49,262 nucleotides of DNA from Acidimicrobiaceae bacterium (GCA_003166025.1 PMWT01000047.1:1-49262); one strand, 5' to 3'. Positions 29,494 to 38,744 are shown, counted from the first letter of the stretch. Notes: generated by a model from the letters alone, not told the origin. Numbers and translations are program-made.

Positions 29494-29565
29494 CGCAAGC
29501 GCACCGTTGGGGGAACAGCGAAAGATGGCGGTTAGTCGCGCCAGCTGAAGGATGCGGAGGGGGTC

Positions 29566-31656
29566 ATGGGGCAAATCGGCAATACAGCTGCCCAAGAGCC
29601 GGCTCGACGCTCGGGCTCAGCCGGTCCGGCCGAAGGGCCCGTGAGCCCGACGGCCGGGGCCATGGTCCGGTGGCGGCCGCTCGGCGTGGACGAAGTCGTG
29701 CTCTCCGGCGGGGGCGAACTGGGCCGTTGGCAACAGCGCAACAGCACCCGCACGCTCCCTCACTGCATCGAGCGCCTCTACAGCTCAGGAGCCGTGGCCA
29801 ACCTGGAGCGCGTGGCCGCCGGTGTCTGGGGCACCGAGCCGCACCGAGGCATGCATTTCTCCGACTCCGACGTCTACAAGGTCTTGGAGGCCGTGGCATG
29901 GGACAGCCGTCGCGGCCTCCCCAGCGGCGTGGAGGAGTTCGCCGGCGAGGTACCTGGGCTAATAAGTCGAGCCCAACGCCAGGACGGGTACCTGAACAGC
30001 TGGTTCCAGGGCCAACACCCCGAGCTGGTCTGGCGCGACTTGCGCTGGGGCCATGAACTCTACTGTGCTGGCCACTTTTTGCAGGCGGCGGTGGCCAACC
30101 GCCGGGCCGACCGGGCCCCGGAGCTGTTCGAGGTGGCCAACAAGCTCCTCGGGCACCTGCTGGCGACGTTCTCCCTGGACGACGGAGACGGGCGACTAGT
30201 AGGCGTGTGCGGCCACCCCGAGGTAGAGACGGCCCTCGTCGAGTTCTACCGCCTGAGCGGCGACGCTCGGGCGCTCCGGCTCGCGCAGCGGCAGGTGGGC
30301 CTCCGGGGGCGGGCGGACGTGGCCTTGCCTAGCTCGGGGCGCCTGGGCGACCGCCGCTTTCCCCTGTCGTACTTCTTGCACCATGCACCGGTGCGGGAGC
30401 GGGCGCTGGCCACGGGCCATGCCGTGCGGGAGCTCTACTTGCAGGCCGGCGTCGTCGATGTCGCCGTCGAGGCCCACGACCAAGGGCTCCTGGGGGCGTC
30501 AGAGGCCATCTGGGAGGACTTGTTCGCTACCAAGACCTACATCACGGGGGCGCACGGTTCCCGGCACCGGGACGAGTCGATAGGCGACGCTTACGAGCTG
30601 CCCGGCGACCGCGCCTATGCCGAGACGTGTGCCGCCATTGCCAGCTTCCAGTGGAACTGGCGGCTGTTGTTGGCTACTGGACGGGCCCGCTACGCCGACG
30701 CCATGGAGCGCGTGTTCTGGAACACCATCGCCGGGTCCGTTTCCCGTCCCGGGACGGAGTTTTTCTACTCCAACACGATGCACCTGCGCACGGGCCACGA
30801 CGGCACGGACGAGGACTCGCCCCGCTCCCGGCTGTCTTGGTACGAGTGCGCCTGCTGCCCGCCGAACCTGGCCCGTCTGATGGCCAGTATCCAGGCCTAC
30901 CTGGTGACCAAGGACAGCTCCGGCCTTCAGGTGCACATGCCCTTCACCGGCACGGTCTCGACCACCGGCCCCAGCGGGCCGGTCGAGCTGGAGCTCCGCA
31001 GCGACCACCCCTGGGGCGGGTCCACCGACGTCGAGGTTAGGGCGTGCCAGTCGAGCCAGCCCTGGGCACTGTGGGTGCGTTTGCCCGACTGGGCGGGCCG
31101 GGAGGGGGCTCAGGTGGCCCTGAACGGGTCGCGCATCGCTGTCAGCACCGAGGGCTCTTATATAAAGGTGGACAGGCAATGGGCCGCGGGCGACCGCCTG
31201 ACGGTGTCCTTGTCGATGCCTGCCCGGTCAGTGAGGGCCAACTGGAAGGTGGACGCCGTCCGGGGTTGCGCTGTCGTCCAACGGGGGCCGCTCGTGTACT
31301 GCGTCGAGGCGGACGACCTGGCCGAGGGCACGGCGGTGGAGGACGTGGCCCTGGACCTGGCCCAGCCGCTAACGCCGGCCAACGACGTGCCCGCCGGCCT
31401 CGAAGGTTACGTGCAGGTTGTGGTCCACGCCTCCGGGCGCCACTTGGGTAGCTCGGACGGCCCGCTGTACGAGGACCGGCCCGCCGGCACCACCAATCTC
31501 GGGGGCCCTACGAGCCCCGAGCCATTGGCCCTCACCTTGGTGCCGTATTTTGCCCGAGGCAACCGGCCTTCCCTCGCCATGCGCGTCTGGGTCCCTGCCC
31601 TCGGGCCCGACGACCAAGCCGCGCCGGCCACCGTCAGCGTGAAAGAGAGGCATTAA
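29566..31656 (+). CDS. GH127 family beta-L-arabinofuranosidase-type glycosidase
   Basis: A 696-residue GH127 (DUF1680) enzyme. The zinc/cysteine catalytic site described for HypBA1 is recognisable: AETCA (Glu353, Cys355) and ECACCPPN (Cys430, Cys431), where one Cys acts as nucleophile and the others with Glu bind zinc. The N-terminal alpha/alpha barrel holds QDGYLNSWFQ and WGHELYCAGH, and a beta-rich domain follows. No signal peptide, so it works on imported oligosaccharides in the cytoplasm. Likely action: release of beta-L-arabinofuranose from plant glycoprotein or arabinan-type side chains; GH127 is diverse, so the sugar is not certain. ATG at 29566 follows GGAGGGGG; stop touches the next start. 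Confidence 0.88.
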   Translation: MGQIGNTAAQEPARRSGSAGPAEGPVSPTAGAMVRWRPLGVDEVVLSGGGELGRWQQRNSTRTLPHCIERLYSSGAVANLERVAAGVWGTEPHRGMHFSDSDVYKVLEAVAWDSRRGLPSGVEEFAGEVPGLISRAQRQDGYLNSWFQGQHPELVWRDLRWGHELYCAGHFLQAAVANRRADRAPELFEVANKLLGHLLATFSLDDGDGRLVGVCGHPEVETALVEFYRLSGDARALRLAQRQVGLRGRADVALPSSGRLGDRRFPLSYFLHHAPVRERALATGHAVRELYLQAGVVDVAVEAHDQGLLGASEAIWEDLFATKTYITGAHGSRHRDESIGDAYELPGDRAYAETCAAIASFQWNWRLLLATGRARYADAMERVFWNTIAGSVSRPGTEFFYSNTMHLRTGHDGTDEDSPRSRLSWYECACCPPNLARLMASIQAYLVTKDSSGLQVHMPFTGTVSTTGPSGPVELELRSDHPWGGSTDVEVRACQSSQPWALWVRLPDWAGREGAQVALNGSRIAVSTEGSYIKVDRQWAAGDRLTVSLSMPARSVRANWKVDAVRGCAVVQRGPLVYCVEADDLAEGTAVEDVALDLAQPLTPANDVPAGLEGYVQVVVHASGRHLGSSDGPLYEDRPAGTTNLGGPTSPEPLALTLVPYFARGNRPSLAMRVWVPALGPDDQAAPATVSVKERH

Positions 31657-33678
31657 GTGGCAACTTTCGTTGGTAATGAGGAAGGGTTCACCGTGCACGA
31701 GGGCCGCGAGATCCTCCAGGTCGAGGCTTGGGGGCCCAATAGTGCCCGGGTCCGGTCGACCTGCGGCCCTTCCATAACGGGTACGCCGGGCAGCGCCTTG
31801 GGCGAGCCGGCGGCCAGCCGCCCGGTGGTCGAGGTGTCCGACGGCACGGCGCGCCTGCGCAACGGCGACCTCGTGGTCGAAGTGGCTGCCAACCCCGGTG
31901 GCGGGTTCCTGCAATTTCCGCCCCTGGTGCGCTTTTCCCGGGCCAGCGACGGCCGAGAGCTCCTCAGCGAGCAAAGCCCCCATTTCACCTCGCCCCCCCA
32001 GCGCCGCTATACCCAAGGCGCCGGCGGTACCTACGGTTGCGAGGTCACGTTCAACCCTTCCCCCGGGGAGCGCATTTACGGGCTCGGCCAGCACCAGCAC
32101 GGCCTGTTCGACCAAAAGGGCGCCATTATCGACCTCATCCAGCGGAACACCGAGGTATGTATACCTTTCGCCCTGTCCAATCGTGGTTACGGGTTCTTGT
32201 GGAACATGCCGGGGGTGGGCCGGGTCGAGCTCGGCGCCAACCGCACCCGGTGGGTGGCCGACGACGCCCGTCAGCTCGATTACTGGGTGACGACGGCGCC
32301 CACGCCGGCCGAGGTCGTTAGCCAGTACTCCCAAGCCACCGGCCTGCCGCCCATGCTGCCGGCCTGGGCGTCCGGCTTCTGGCAGTGCAAGCTCCGTTAC
32401 CGCCACCAGGAGGAGCTCCTAGAGGTGGCCCGCGAGCACAAGCGCCGGGGCCTGCCCTTGTCGGTGATCGTCGTCGACTACTTCCACTGGACCCGCCAGG
32501 GGGAGTGGCGCTTTGACAGCGCGGAGTGGCCCGACCCCCAGGCCATGGTGGACGAACTACGCGCCCTCGGGGTCGAGCTGATGGTCTCGGTCTGGCCAAC
32601 TGTCAACCCCAACAGCGAGAACCATGCCGAAATGGACCGGCGCGGGCTCTTGGTAGGCAACGTGCGAGGCCTTCCCCTGAACCTGCCCTTTTGGGACAAG
32701 GGCGACGATGGCCAGGTCTTCGTGCGCTTCTACGACCCGACTAGCCCCGAGGCCCGCAAGTACGTTTGGGACAGGATCACCGAGGGTTACCGACGCTACG
32801 GCATCCGGGCGTTCTGGCTCGACGCCTGCGAGCCGGAGATGCGCCCGGAGGACCCTGAGAGCACCCTGTACCATATGGGCCGCGGCAGCGAAGTGCAGTG
32901 TGCCTACCCTCGCGAGCACGCCCGCGGCTTTGCCGAGGGGCTGTGGGCGGACGGTGAGAAGGACGTGATGCTCCTATGCCGGTCGGCGTGGGCGGGCAGC
33001 CAGCGCTACGGGGCGGCGGTGTGGTCAGGCGACATCGACTCGACGTTCGAGGCGCTGGCGGCCCAGATCCCCGCCGGCTTGAACATCGGTATTTCCGGGA
33101 TCCCGTGGTGGACCACAGACATAGGGGGGTTCAAAGGTGGTGACCCGACGACGCCGTACTTCAGGGAGCTCATCGTGCGTTGGTTCCAGTTCGGTGCCTT
33201 TTGCCCGCTGTTCCGGCTCCACGGGGTGCGCGAGCCGGGCCCGCTGGTCGGCTCCGGCCAGACCGGGGCGCCCAACGAGGTCTGGTCGTTCGGCGACGAG
33301 GCCTACGGCATCATCACCCAGCAACTGGGGCTACGCGAGCGCCTGCGGCCTTACGTGATGGAACAGATGGCCACCGCCAGTGCTACGGGGGTGCCGCCCA
33401 TGCGGGCGCTGTTCCTGGAGTTCCCCGACGAGGCGCCGGCCTGGGAGGTGGCCGACGAGTTTATGTTCGGCCCGGACATCCTGGTCGCCCCAGTCACCGA
33501 GCAAGGGGCGAGGGAGCGGGATGTTTACTTGCCCGAGGGGGCTTCCTGGCTGGACGCCTGGACCGGCCAGCCGGTCGAGGGGCACGGCTGGGTAAAGGCG
33601 CCGGCACCGCTGGAGCACATACCCGTGTACTTGCGAGGTGGAGGTGCCTTGAAGAGCCTGTCCGGCGGCAGTAAGTAG
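31657..33678 (+). CDS. GH31 alpha-xylosidase/alpha-glucosidase-type glycosidase
   Basis: A 673-residue GH31 enzyme. The nucleophile region is FWLDACEPE (Asp389) and the acid/base region AVWSGDIDSTF (Asp459). Sequence around GERIYGLGQHQHG and PAWASGFWQCKLRYR resembles bacterial alpha-xylosidases (YicI-like) that act on xyloglucan or isoprimeverose; alpha-glucosidase activity is possible. No signal peptide. It starts with GTG directly after the GH127 stop (no gap), so the two are coupled. Together they would trim xylose and arabinose decorations of plant oligosaccharides brought in by the transporter encoded next. Confidence 0.9.
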   Translation: MATFVGNEEGFTVHEGREILQVEAWGPNSARVRSTCGPSITGTPGSALGEPAASRPVVEVSDGTARLRNGDLVVEVAANPGGGFLQFPPLVRFSRASDGRELLSEQSPHFTSPPQRRYTQGAGGTYGCEVTFNPSPGERIYGLGQHQHGLFDQKGAIIDLIQRNTEVCIPFALSNRGYGFLWNMPGVGRVELGANRTRWVADDARQLDYWVTTAPTPAEVVSQYSQATGLPPMLPAWASGFWQCKLRYRHQEELLEVAREHKRRGLPLSVIVVDYFHWTRQGEWRFDSAEWPDPQAMVDELRALGVELMVSVWPTVNPNSENHAEMDRRGLLVGNVRGLPLNLPFWDKGDDGQVFVRFYDPTSPEARKYVWDRITEGYRRYGIRAFWLDACEPEMRPEDPESTLYHMGRGSEVQCAYPREHARGFAEGLWADGEKDVMLLCRSAWAGSQRYGAAVWSGDIDSTFEALAAQIPAGLNIGISGIPWWTTDIGGFKGGDPTTPYFRELIVRWFQFGAFCPLFRLHGVREPGPLVGSGQTGAPNEVWSFGDEAYGIITQQLGLRERLRPYVMEQMATASATGVPPMRALFLEFPDEAPAWEVADEFMFGPDILVAPVTEQGARERDVYLPEGASWLDAWTGQPVEGHGWVKAPAPLEHIPVYLRGGGALKSLSGGSK

Positions 33679-33714
33679 GAGCGGGGGACGGCGGCGGTAA
33701 GGGAAGGAGTCCAC

Positions 33715-34725
33715 TTGGCTCAGGCCGACACAGCAGGGGAGGTAGGTGCACGGGCGCTGCCCGCGGACGCTGGCCGCCAGGCGGGGAGCGCGCCACCGGC
33801 ACGCGCCCGGCGAGGGATGACGACCTGGCGCCGACAGCGGCTGGCGGGCTCGCTGTTCCTCGCCCCGGCCATCTTGTACCTCCTCTTCGCTTTCGCCTTG
33901 CCCATCATCTACAACGTGATGCTGAGCTTCGAGAACAGCTCCCCGGCGACGATATCCAGCTTGACCGCCCCGTTCGCCGGGTTTGCCAATTACCGCTTCA
34001 TCCTGGATGACCCGACGAGCCGACAGGCCATAGTCCATACGTTTGAGTTCACCGCCGGGTCGCTCGTCGGCCAGTTCGTGATCGGGTTCGCGATGGCGTT
34101 GCTCTTCACTCTGCGCTTCCCGGGCCGGGCCATCGGGCGCACCCTCATCATCGTGCCTTGGTTGTTGCCGTTGATAGTGACCGGCGTCATCTTCAAGTTC
34201 CTGTTCCAGCTGGAAGGCGGGGCGGTCAACCAACTCCTCATGAACGTCGGCCTCGCTCACCGCCCCATTGACTGGTTGGACGACCCGCACCTGGCGCTGC
34301 TGACGGCCCTTATCGCAAATATTTGGCTGGGTGTTCCCTTCTTCGTGCTGCTCCTCTACAGCGCCCTTCAAGAAGTACCCGTGGAGGTCAAAGAAGCGGC
34401 CCTCATGGACGGCGCCGGCCCCTGGCAAAGGCTCCGCCTCATCATAGTGCCCATCATCCTGCCGGTCATCGAGGTTACCCTCCTCTTGGGGTTCGTCTTC
34501 ACAGTAAAGGTGTTCGACCTCATTATCGCCCTCACCGGCGGAGGCCCGGCCAACGTTTCGCAACTGATCACGACATGGTCCTACAACCTGTCGTTCCAGC
34601 AGTTCTCCTTCGGCGAAGGCGCGGCGCTCAACAACGTACTGCTGGTGCTGGCGTTGATCTGTTCGCCCTTGTACTTGTTGCTCAGCCGGGGGTCCTTGCG
34701 GCGCAGTTCGGGGGAAGGTAAATGA
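33715..34725 (+). CDS. Sugar ABC importer permease, MalF-type (CUT1)
   Basis: The 336-residue inner-membrane protein has six hydrophobic segments after an Ala/Arg-rich N-terminal tail of about 45 residues. The EAA loop, EVKEAALMDGAGPWQRLRLI (about 223-242), contacts the ATPase. The TTG at 33715 is preceded by AAGGAG five bases away and no better start exists. It overlaps the second permease gene (ATGA, 34722-34725). CUT1 importers carry oligosaccharides. Confidence 0.92.
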   Translation: MAQADTAGEVGARALPADAGRQAGSAPPARARRGMTTWRRQRLAGSLFLAPAILYLLFAFALPIIYNVMLSFENSSPATISSLTAPFAGFANYRFILDDPTSRQAIVHTFEFTAGSLVGQFVIGFAMALLFTLRFPGRAIGRTLIIVPWLLPLIVTGVIFKFLFQLEGGAVNQLLMNVGLAHRPIDWLDDPHLALLTALIANIWLGVPFFVLLLYSALQEVPVEVKEAALMDGAGPWQRLRLIIVPIILPVIEVTLLLGFVFTVKVFDLIIALTGGGPANVSQLITTWSYNLSFQQFSFGEGAALNNVLLVLALICSPLYLLLSRGSLRRSSGEGK

Positions 34726-35555
34726 CTCGCTTGCAACGCTCAAGGGCCCTGCGGTGGCTATGCACGCTGGCGACGCTGGCGGCCCTGGTCGTAGTGCTGT
34801 TCCCGGTGTACGCAGTCGTCGTGGGCTCCTTCGAGTCCACCGATACCCTCTTCAGTGGCAACTACTATTGGCTGCCCCACGCTGCGACGCTCGACAACTA
34901 CCGGACCGTCATCCAAGCACAGTCAGGTAACGTCCTAACGAGCCTCATCGTCGGCTTGGGGACAGCGCTGCTGGCCCTGGTCGTGGCGGTGCCCGCGGCC
35001 TATGCGCTGGCGAAGTACCGCCTGAAGGTGACGGTGGTCATAGTGAGCGCGCTGTTAGTGGCACAGATAGTTCCTTCTATCGTCCTCGCGACCTCGCTGT
35101 TCATCATCTTCCACTGGGTCCACTTGGTGAACACCTACCCAGGCCTTATTATCGCCGACGGCACTTACGCCATCCCCTTTGCCATCCTCGTGCTGCGGGC
35201 CTTCTTCTTCGGCCTGCCGAACGAGGTTATGCAGGCAGCGAGGGTCGACGGTGCGTCTGAATGGCAGACCTTCCGGCGCATCGTGGTACCACTGGCACGT
35301 TCTGCCGTGATAACCGTGGCGGTGTTCTCCTTCTTGAACGGTTGGGGAGACTTCATATTCGCCTTGACCGTCCTCAACGGGACGAACATCGTACCGATCA
35401 CCCTGGGAATCTATACCTACCTCGGGAACTACTCGACCGATTGGGGCGCGGTCATGGCCTCCGCCGCGTTCGCGATCGTCCCGGCGGCAGTAATGCTGGT
35501 GATAGCGCAGCGTTACATAGCTAGTGGCCTCACGGCTGGCTCGGTGGTCGGGTAG
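34722..35555 (+). CDS. Sugar ABC importer permease, MalG-type (CUT1)
   Basis: A 277-residue partner of the preceding permease, six hydrophobic segments, EAA loop EVMQAARVDGASEWQTFRRI (about 168-187) followed by VVPLAR. Ends VVG in the usual way for MalG homologues. Coupled to the first permease by a 4-bp overlap. The ATPase is missing from the locus. Confidence 0.92.
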   Translation: MTRLQRSRALRWLCTLATLAALVVVLFPVYAVVVGSFESTDTLFSGNYYWLPHAATLDNYRTVIQAQSGNVLTSLIVGLGTALLALVVAVPAAYALAKYRLKVTVVIVSALLVAQIVPSIVLATSLFIIFHWVHLVNTYPGLIIADGTYAIPFAILVLRAFFFGLPNEVMQAARVDGASEWQTFRRIVVPLARSAVITVAVFSFLNGWGDFIFALTVLNGTNIVPITLGIYTYLGNYSTDWGAVMASAAFAIVPAAVMLVIAQRYIASGLTAGSVVG

Positions 35556-35560
35556 TGATG

Positions 35561-35588
35561 GGGCCTGTCTCGCCGCTGAGACAAGCCC
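35561..35588 (+). terminator. Stem-loop between permease and binding-protein genes
   Basis: GGGC-C-TGTCTC pairs with GAGACA-A-GCCC around a 6-nt loop (10 base pairs, one mismatch), starting 6 nt after the permease stop. It could attenuate read-through or protect mRNA ends, giving separate levels for the permeases and the binding protein 135 nt farther on. Confidence 0.5.
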
Positions 35589-35723
35589 GGCCAAGGGCCA
35601 ACGCCCGTCGACGGCACGGAGGGGGTGATGGAAGCTCGCGGACTGGTGCTTCCCCGTAAGTTTTCCGATAAAAGCTCGGCTGAATTCGTTGTCCGGCAGT
35701 CAACTATAAAGGAGAGAACCGCA

Positions 35724-36995
35724 GTGAAACTATCGAAGAGAATGTGGAACCGGGGCCTTGCCGCCCTGGTGGCCTCGACGTGTGCCGTGATGGGGTTGTC
35801 ACAGGTGAGCACTTCCGCCGCGCCCACCATCACGCTCACAGAAGAGGACTACTTCAACACCGTTGGCCAGGACGCCGCCCTTGCCGCGTACAGCAAGCAG
35901 TTCGAGGCTGCGCACCCCGGTGTGAAGGTGACGAGAGAATATGTGCCTTTTGCCAGTTTGGACACGAAGCTCCTGACCCAAGCCGCGGGCCACGACCTGC
36001 CCAACCTTTTGGCCGTGGACAACCCGTTCGTGTCGACCATGATAACGACCGGCCAGGTAGTCCCCGTGAGCGGTTTCAGCGGCTTCAGTACCCAGGGGTA
36101 TTTCCCGGCCGTGATCGACGAAGGCCTGTACAACGGCAAGTACTACAGCCTGCCGGTGGCGGGCTTCAACTCGATCGCGTTGATCTACAACATCGCCATG
36201 CTGAAGGCGGCGAACGTCGCCCCTCCGGTTACGTGGGCGCAGCTGGTCGCCGACGCCAAGGCTCTGACAACTCCGACCCGTTACGGCATCGCGTTGACCT
36301 GTGAGCCGGCGGAAGACACCACCTGGCAGTGGGAGCCGTTCTTCTGGAGCAACGGGGGCGATTTCACGTTCGCCAACATTGCGTCTGCGCCGGGAGTACA
36401 GGCCCTGAGCCTTTGGAAAGAGCTCGTAACGGACGGTTCGGCGTCCAAGGCCTGTCTCAGCTGGAGCCAAACTCCCGCCGCTTCGAGCCAGTTCATCGCC
36501 GGCAAGGCCGCAATGATGGTCAACGGCCCCTGGAACTTCTCGGACCTCAACGCAGCGGGCATGTACTACGGCAAGCAGTTCGGGATCGTCCCTGTCCCGG
36601 TCCGGGTGGCCGGCCAACACGTGGTCGTGCCGTTGGGCGGCGAGGACTGGATGGTCAGCGCCAGTGGTAACAGTGCAACACAGCAGATGGCCTTCGAGTA
36701 CCTAGAGGGTATGCAGACGCCCGCGCAGGAGTTGTCGTTGTCGAAGCTGTACGGGTACCTGCCTCCCAAGGAAGCCGTGGCCAAAACCTTCGTGCAACAG
36801 GCCGGCCCTGAGTGGAGCGTGTACGCCAACCAGACGATTTATGCGCATCCCCGCACGTTGGGGCTCGGCGTGAAGTACCCGAAGATCTCCGAAGCGGTGT
36901 GGACGGCCATACAGGCTGCGTTGTCGGGGTCACAAAGCGTGCAGTCGGCGCTGGCGACAGCGCAGGGCCAGATCACCTCGGTCCTCAAAGGGTAG
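35724..36995 (+). CDS. Extracellular sugar-binding protein of the CUT1 importer
   Basis: A 423-residue family 1 solute-binding protein: signal sequence KLSKRMWNRGLAALVASTCAVMG, then a mature part beginning APTITLTEEDYF and the family patterns FEAAHPGVKVTREYVPF, DLPNLLAVDN, KAAMMVNGPWNF. A Cys in the signal region (STC) is not in a canonical lipobox, so lipid anchoring is uncertain. GTG at 35724 has AAGGAG at nine bases. It is the last gene of the locus; usually the binding protein comes first, so its own promoter or the upstream stem-loop may set its level. Confidence 0.9.
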   Translation: MKLSKRMWNRGLAALVASTCAVMGLSQVSTSAAPTITLTEEDYFNTVGQDAALAAYSKQFEAAHPGVKVTREYVPFASLDTKLLTQAAGHDLPNLLAVDNPFVSTMITTGQVVPVSGFSGFSTQGYFPAVIDEGLYNGKYYSLPVAGFNSIALIYNIAMLKAANVAPPVTWAQLVADAKALTTPTRYGIALTCEPAEDTTWQWEPFFWSNGGDFTFANIASAPGVQALSLWKELVTDGSASKACLSWSQTPAASSQFIAGKAAMMVNGPWNFSDLNAAGMYYGKQFGIVPVPVRVAGQHVVVPLGGEDWMVSASGNSATQQMAFEYLEGMQTPAQELSLSKLYGYLPPKEAVAKTFVQQAGPEWSVYANQTIYAHPRTLGLGVKYPKISEAVWTAIQAALSGSQSVQSALATAQGQITSVLKG

Positions 36996-37640
36996 TAGCG
37001 ACTAGGCGCAAGCCATGGGGGGAAAACCTTCCTCCGGGACAGCAAAGAAGAAACCAAGCACGTGTGGTCCGGTACCGCGAGCCCGGAATTTCTGGGCAGC
37101 GGTACCGGCCACTCGGTTCGCCAGGAGAGCAGTTTGAGGCGCGGGTCTACCAGCATGGAGCGCGACGGTGCCATGGGCCCCCAATCGGAGCCGAGCCCGA
37201 GTCGGGCTCACTGCTAACGCTGCCGACCGTCAGAGGGCAGGTCGCGCGGCAGTCCGAGGGTAACCCTGGATGTGCTCTGGAAGGCTCAACATCCGCCTCG
37301 TCTCAGGGGCCGGGTGCAGCAGGGCACGTGGGGCGGCTACGCGGTCCGTGAGCCTCAGCGCTCCGCCCCGGTCACCTCCGACAGTGCCGTCGGGCCGGTG
37401 GGTGCCATCCTCGACTTCCCGTACTGGCTCCAGCCTCAGACTGGGCCTGGTGGGCCGTCGCCCGGCCTGCTGCTGGCCGTGCTGGCCTGAGAACCCTGAT
37501 CAGCCGGTATTGTCACCGGTGTGCCGTTTGTGCTGGCCGGTGGCGCAGCGGAACGGTACGGGGTCGGGCAGGTCGACGCCCAAGGCGGTGTCGGTAAGTG
37601 TTACGCGTGGGTACATGGGACGCCGAACGTGGAGAGCCGC
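36996..37640. other. Intergenic region after the sugar operon
   Basis: About 645 nt without a convincing gene; open frames here lack ribosome-binding sites and family features. It contains a very stable hairpin at 37069-37108 and, near the end, the ribosome-binding site of the transpeptidase gene (GGAGAG, 37631-37636). Confidence 0.5.
37069..37108. terminator. Nested 16-bp hairpin after the binding-protein gene
   Basis: Outer arms CCGGTACCGC (37069-37078) and GCGGTACCGG (37099-37108) pair perfectly. Inside, GCCCGG and CTGGGC extend the stem with one wobble and a small asymmetric bulge, leaving a short AATTT loop. It lies 74 nt beyond the last stop of the sugar locus and probably ends or stabilises its transcript. 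Confidence 0.55.
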
Positions 37641-38744
37641 ATGCCGGGCAAGGCCAGAAATCTAGGTGGACCACACAATGGAAGACGACGGGCGCGGTAC
37701 CGAGCGCTGACCGTCGCTGCGCTTGCTCTGGCCGTGCTTGCACGCTCGGCGCCGAGCGATGCGGCTACCATCGCGCACCAGGTCTCCACCTCGCCCGGAC
37801 CGCGGAACGGGCACGGGACAGAGCTCGTGGTTGGCACCGAGCTCAAGGGTGGGTCGTGGCTGGAGTCGTCGGACGGCCACTACCGGCTGGCGATGCAGGG
37901 TGACGGGAACCTCGTCCTCTCCTGGGAGGGGCACCCGCTGTGGGCGTCCAACACGGCCAAGCACCCCGGGGCCTTCCTGGCGATGCAGGCCGATGGGGAC
38001 CTCGTCGTCTACCAGGGGGACCGGCCGATCTGGAGCTCGGGGACCGACCATGGGGGCAATGGCCGCTACTACTTGAGCCTCCAGGACAACGGCAACGCCA
38101 TGATCTACTCGGCCGCCCGAAAGTCGGTCTGGGCGACGAACACCGCCGTCCTAGGGCTCCAGCTCGGTGACATGGGACCGGCGGTAATGGCGCTCCAGAT
38201 GTACCTCTCGTCGCTCGGCTACTGGGTGGGGGTGCCCGATGGGACCTTCGGCGACTCGACCCAACAGGCCGTCTGGGCGCTCCAGAAGGCCGCCGGCCTC
38301 AGCGCTGACGGTGTTGTCGGGCCGAAGACAGCCGCCGCCCTGGAGGCCGGCGTCGTGCCCAAGCCACGGTCGACGTCGGGCTATGTGGTCGAGGTGGACC
38401 TCCAGGACGACCTCCTTATGGTCATCAATGCCGGCAAGTTGCTCCACACCCTCAATGTCTCTACTGGCGGCGGCTACACCTACACCGACCAGGGCGTCAC
38501 GTCCGTAGCGATCACCCCGAGCGGCGTGTTCCATATTTACAACGTGATCAACGGGCTCGACGTCGACTCCCTCGGGGAACTCTGGCGGCCGAGGTTCTTC
38601 GTTGGCGGCTTTGCCGTCCACGGCGAATCGTATGTGCCACCCTTCCCGGTCTCGCACGGCTGCGTTCGCGTGAGCGACGAGGCGATCAACTGGATCTGGG
38701 CGGAGAACATCATGCCCATCGGTACCGAGGTCTGGGTCTACTGA
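37641..38744 (+). CDS. Secreted L,D-transpeptidase with bulb-lectin and peptidoglycan-binding domains
   Basis: The 367-residue protein has, in order: a positively charged N-terminus and membrane/signal segment (about 21-42); a B-type (mannose-binding bulb) lectin domain with three repeats, MQGDGNLVLS (86), MQADGDLVVY (115) and LQDNGNAMIY (147); a peptidoglycan-binding helical domain (about 172-235, GTFGDSTQQAVWALQ); and a YkuD catalytic domain with His327 and the active-site SHGCVRV (Cys341). It would make or anchor links to meso-diaminopimelate in the wall, guided by carbohydrate binding. ATG at 37641 follows GGAGAG; the frame from 37521 adds noncoding residues. The lectin-transpeptidase fusion is unusual. 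Confidence 0.9.
   Translation: MPGKARNLGGPHNGRRRARYRALTVAALALAVLARSAPSDAATIAHQVSTSPGPRNGHGTELVVGTELKGGSWLESSDGHYRLAMQGDGNLVLSWEGHPLWASNTAKHPGAFLAMQADGDLVVYQGDRPIWSSGTDHGGNGRYYLSLQDNGNAMIYSAARKSVWATNTAVLGLQLGDMGPAVMALQMYLSSLGYWVGVPDGTFGDSTQQAVWALQKAAGLSADGVVGPKTAAALEAGVVPKPRSTSGYVVEVDLQDDLLMVINAGKLLHTLNVSTGGGYTYTDQGVTSVAITPSGVFHIYNVINGLDVDSLGELWRPRFFVGGFAVHGESYVPPFPVSHGCVRVSDEAINWIWAENIMPIGTEVWVY

Noticed and set aside
33331-34743. Minus-strand frame of 470 codons opposite GH31 and the first permease
   Set aside because: Charged, Gln/Glu/Arg-rich shadow of two conserved membrane or enzyme frames.
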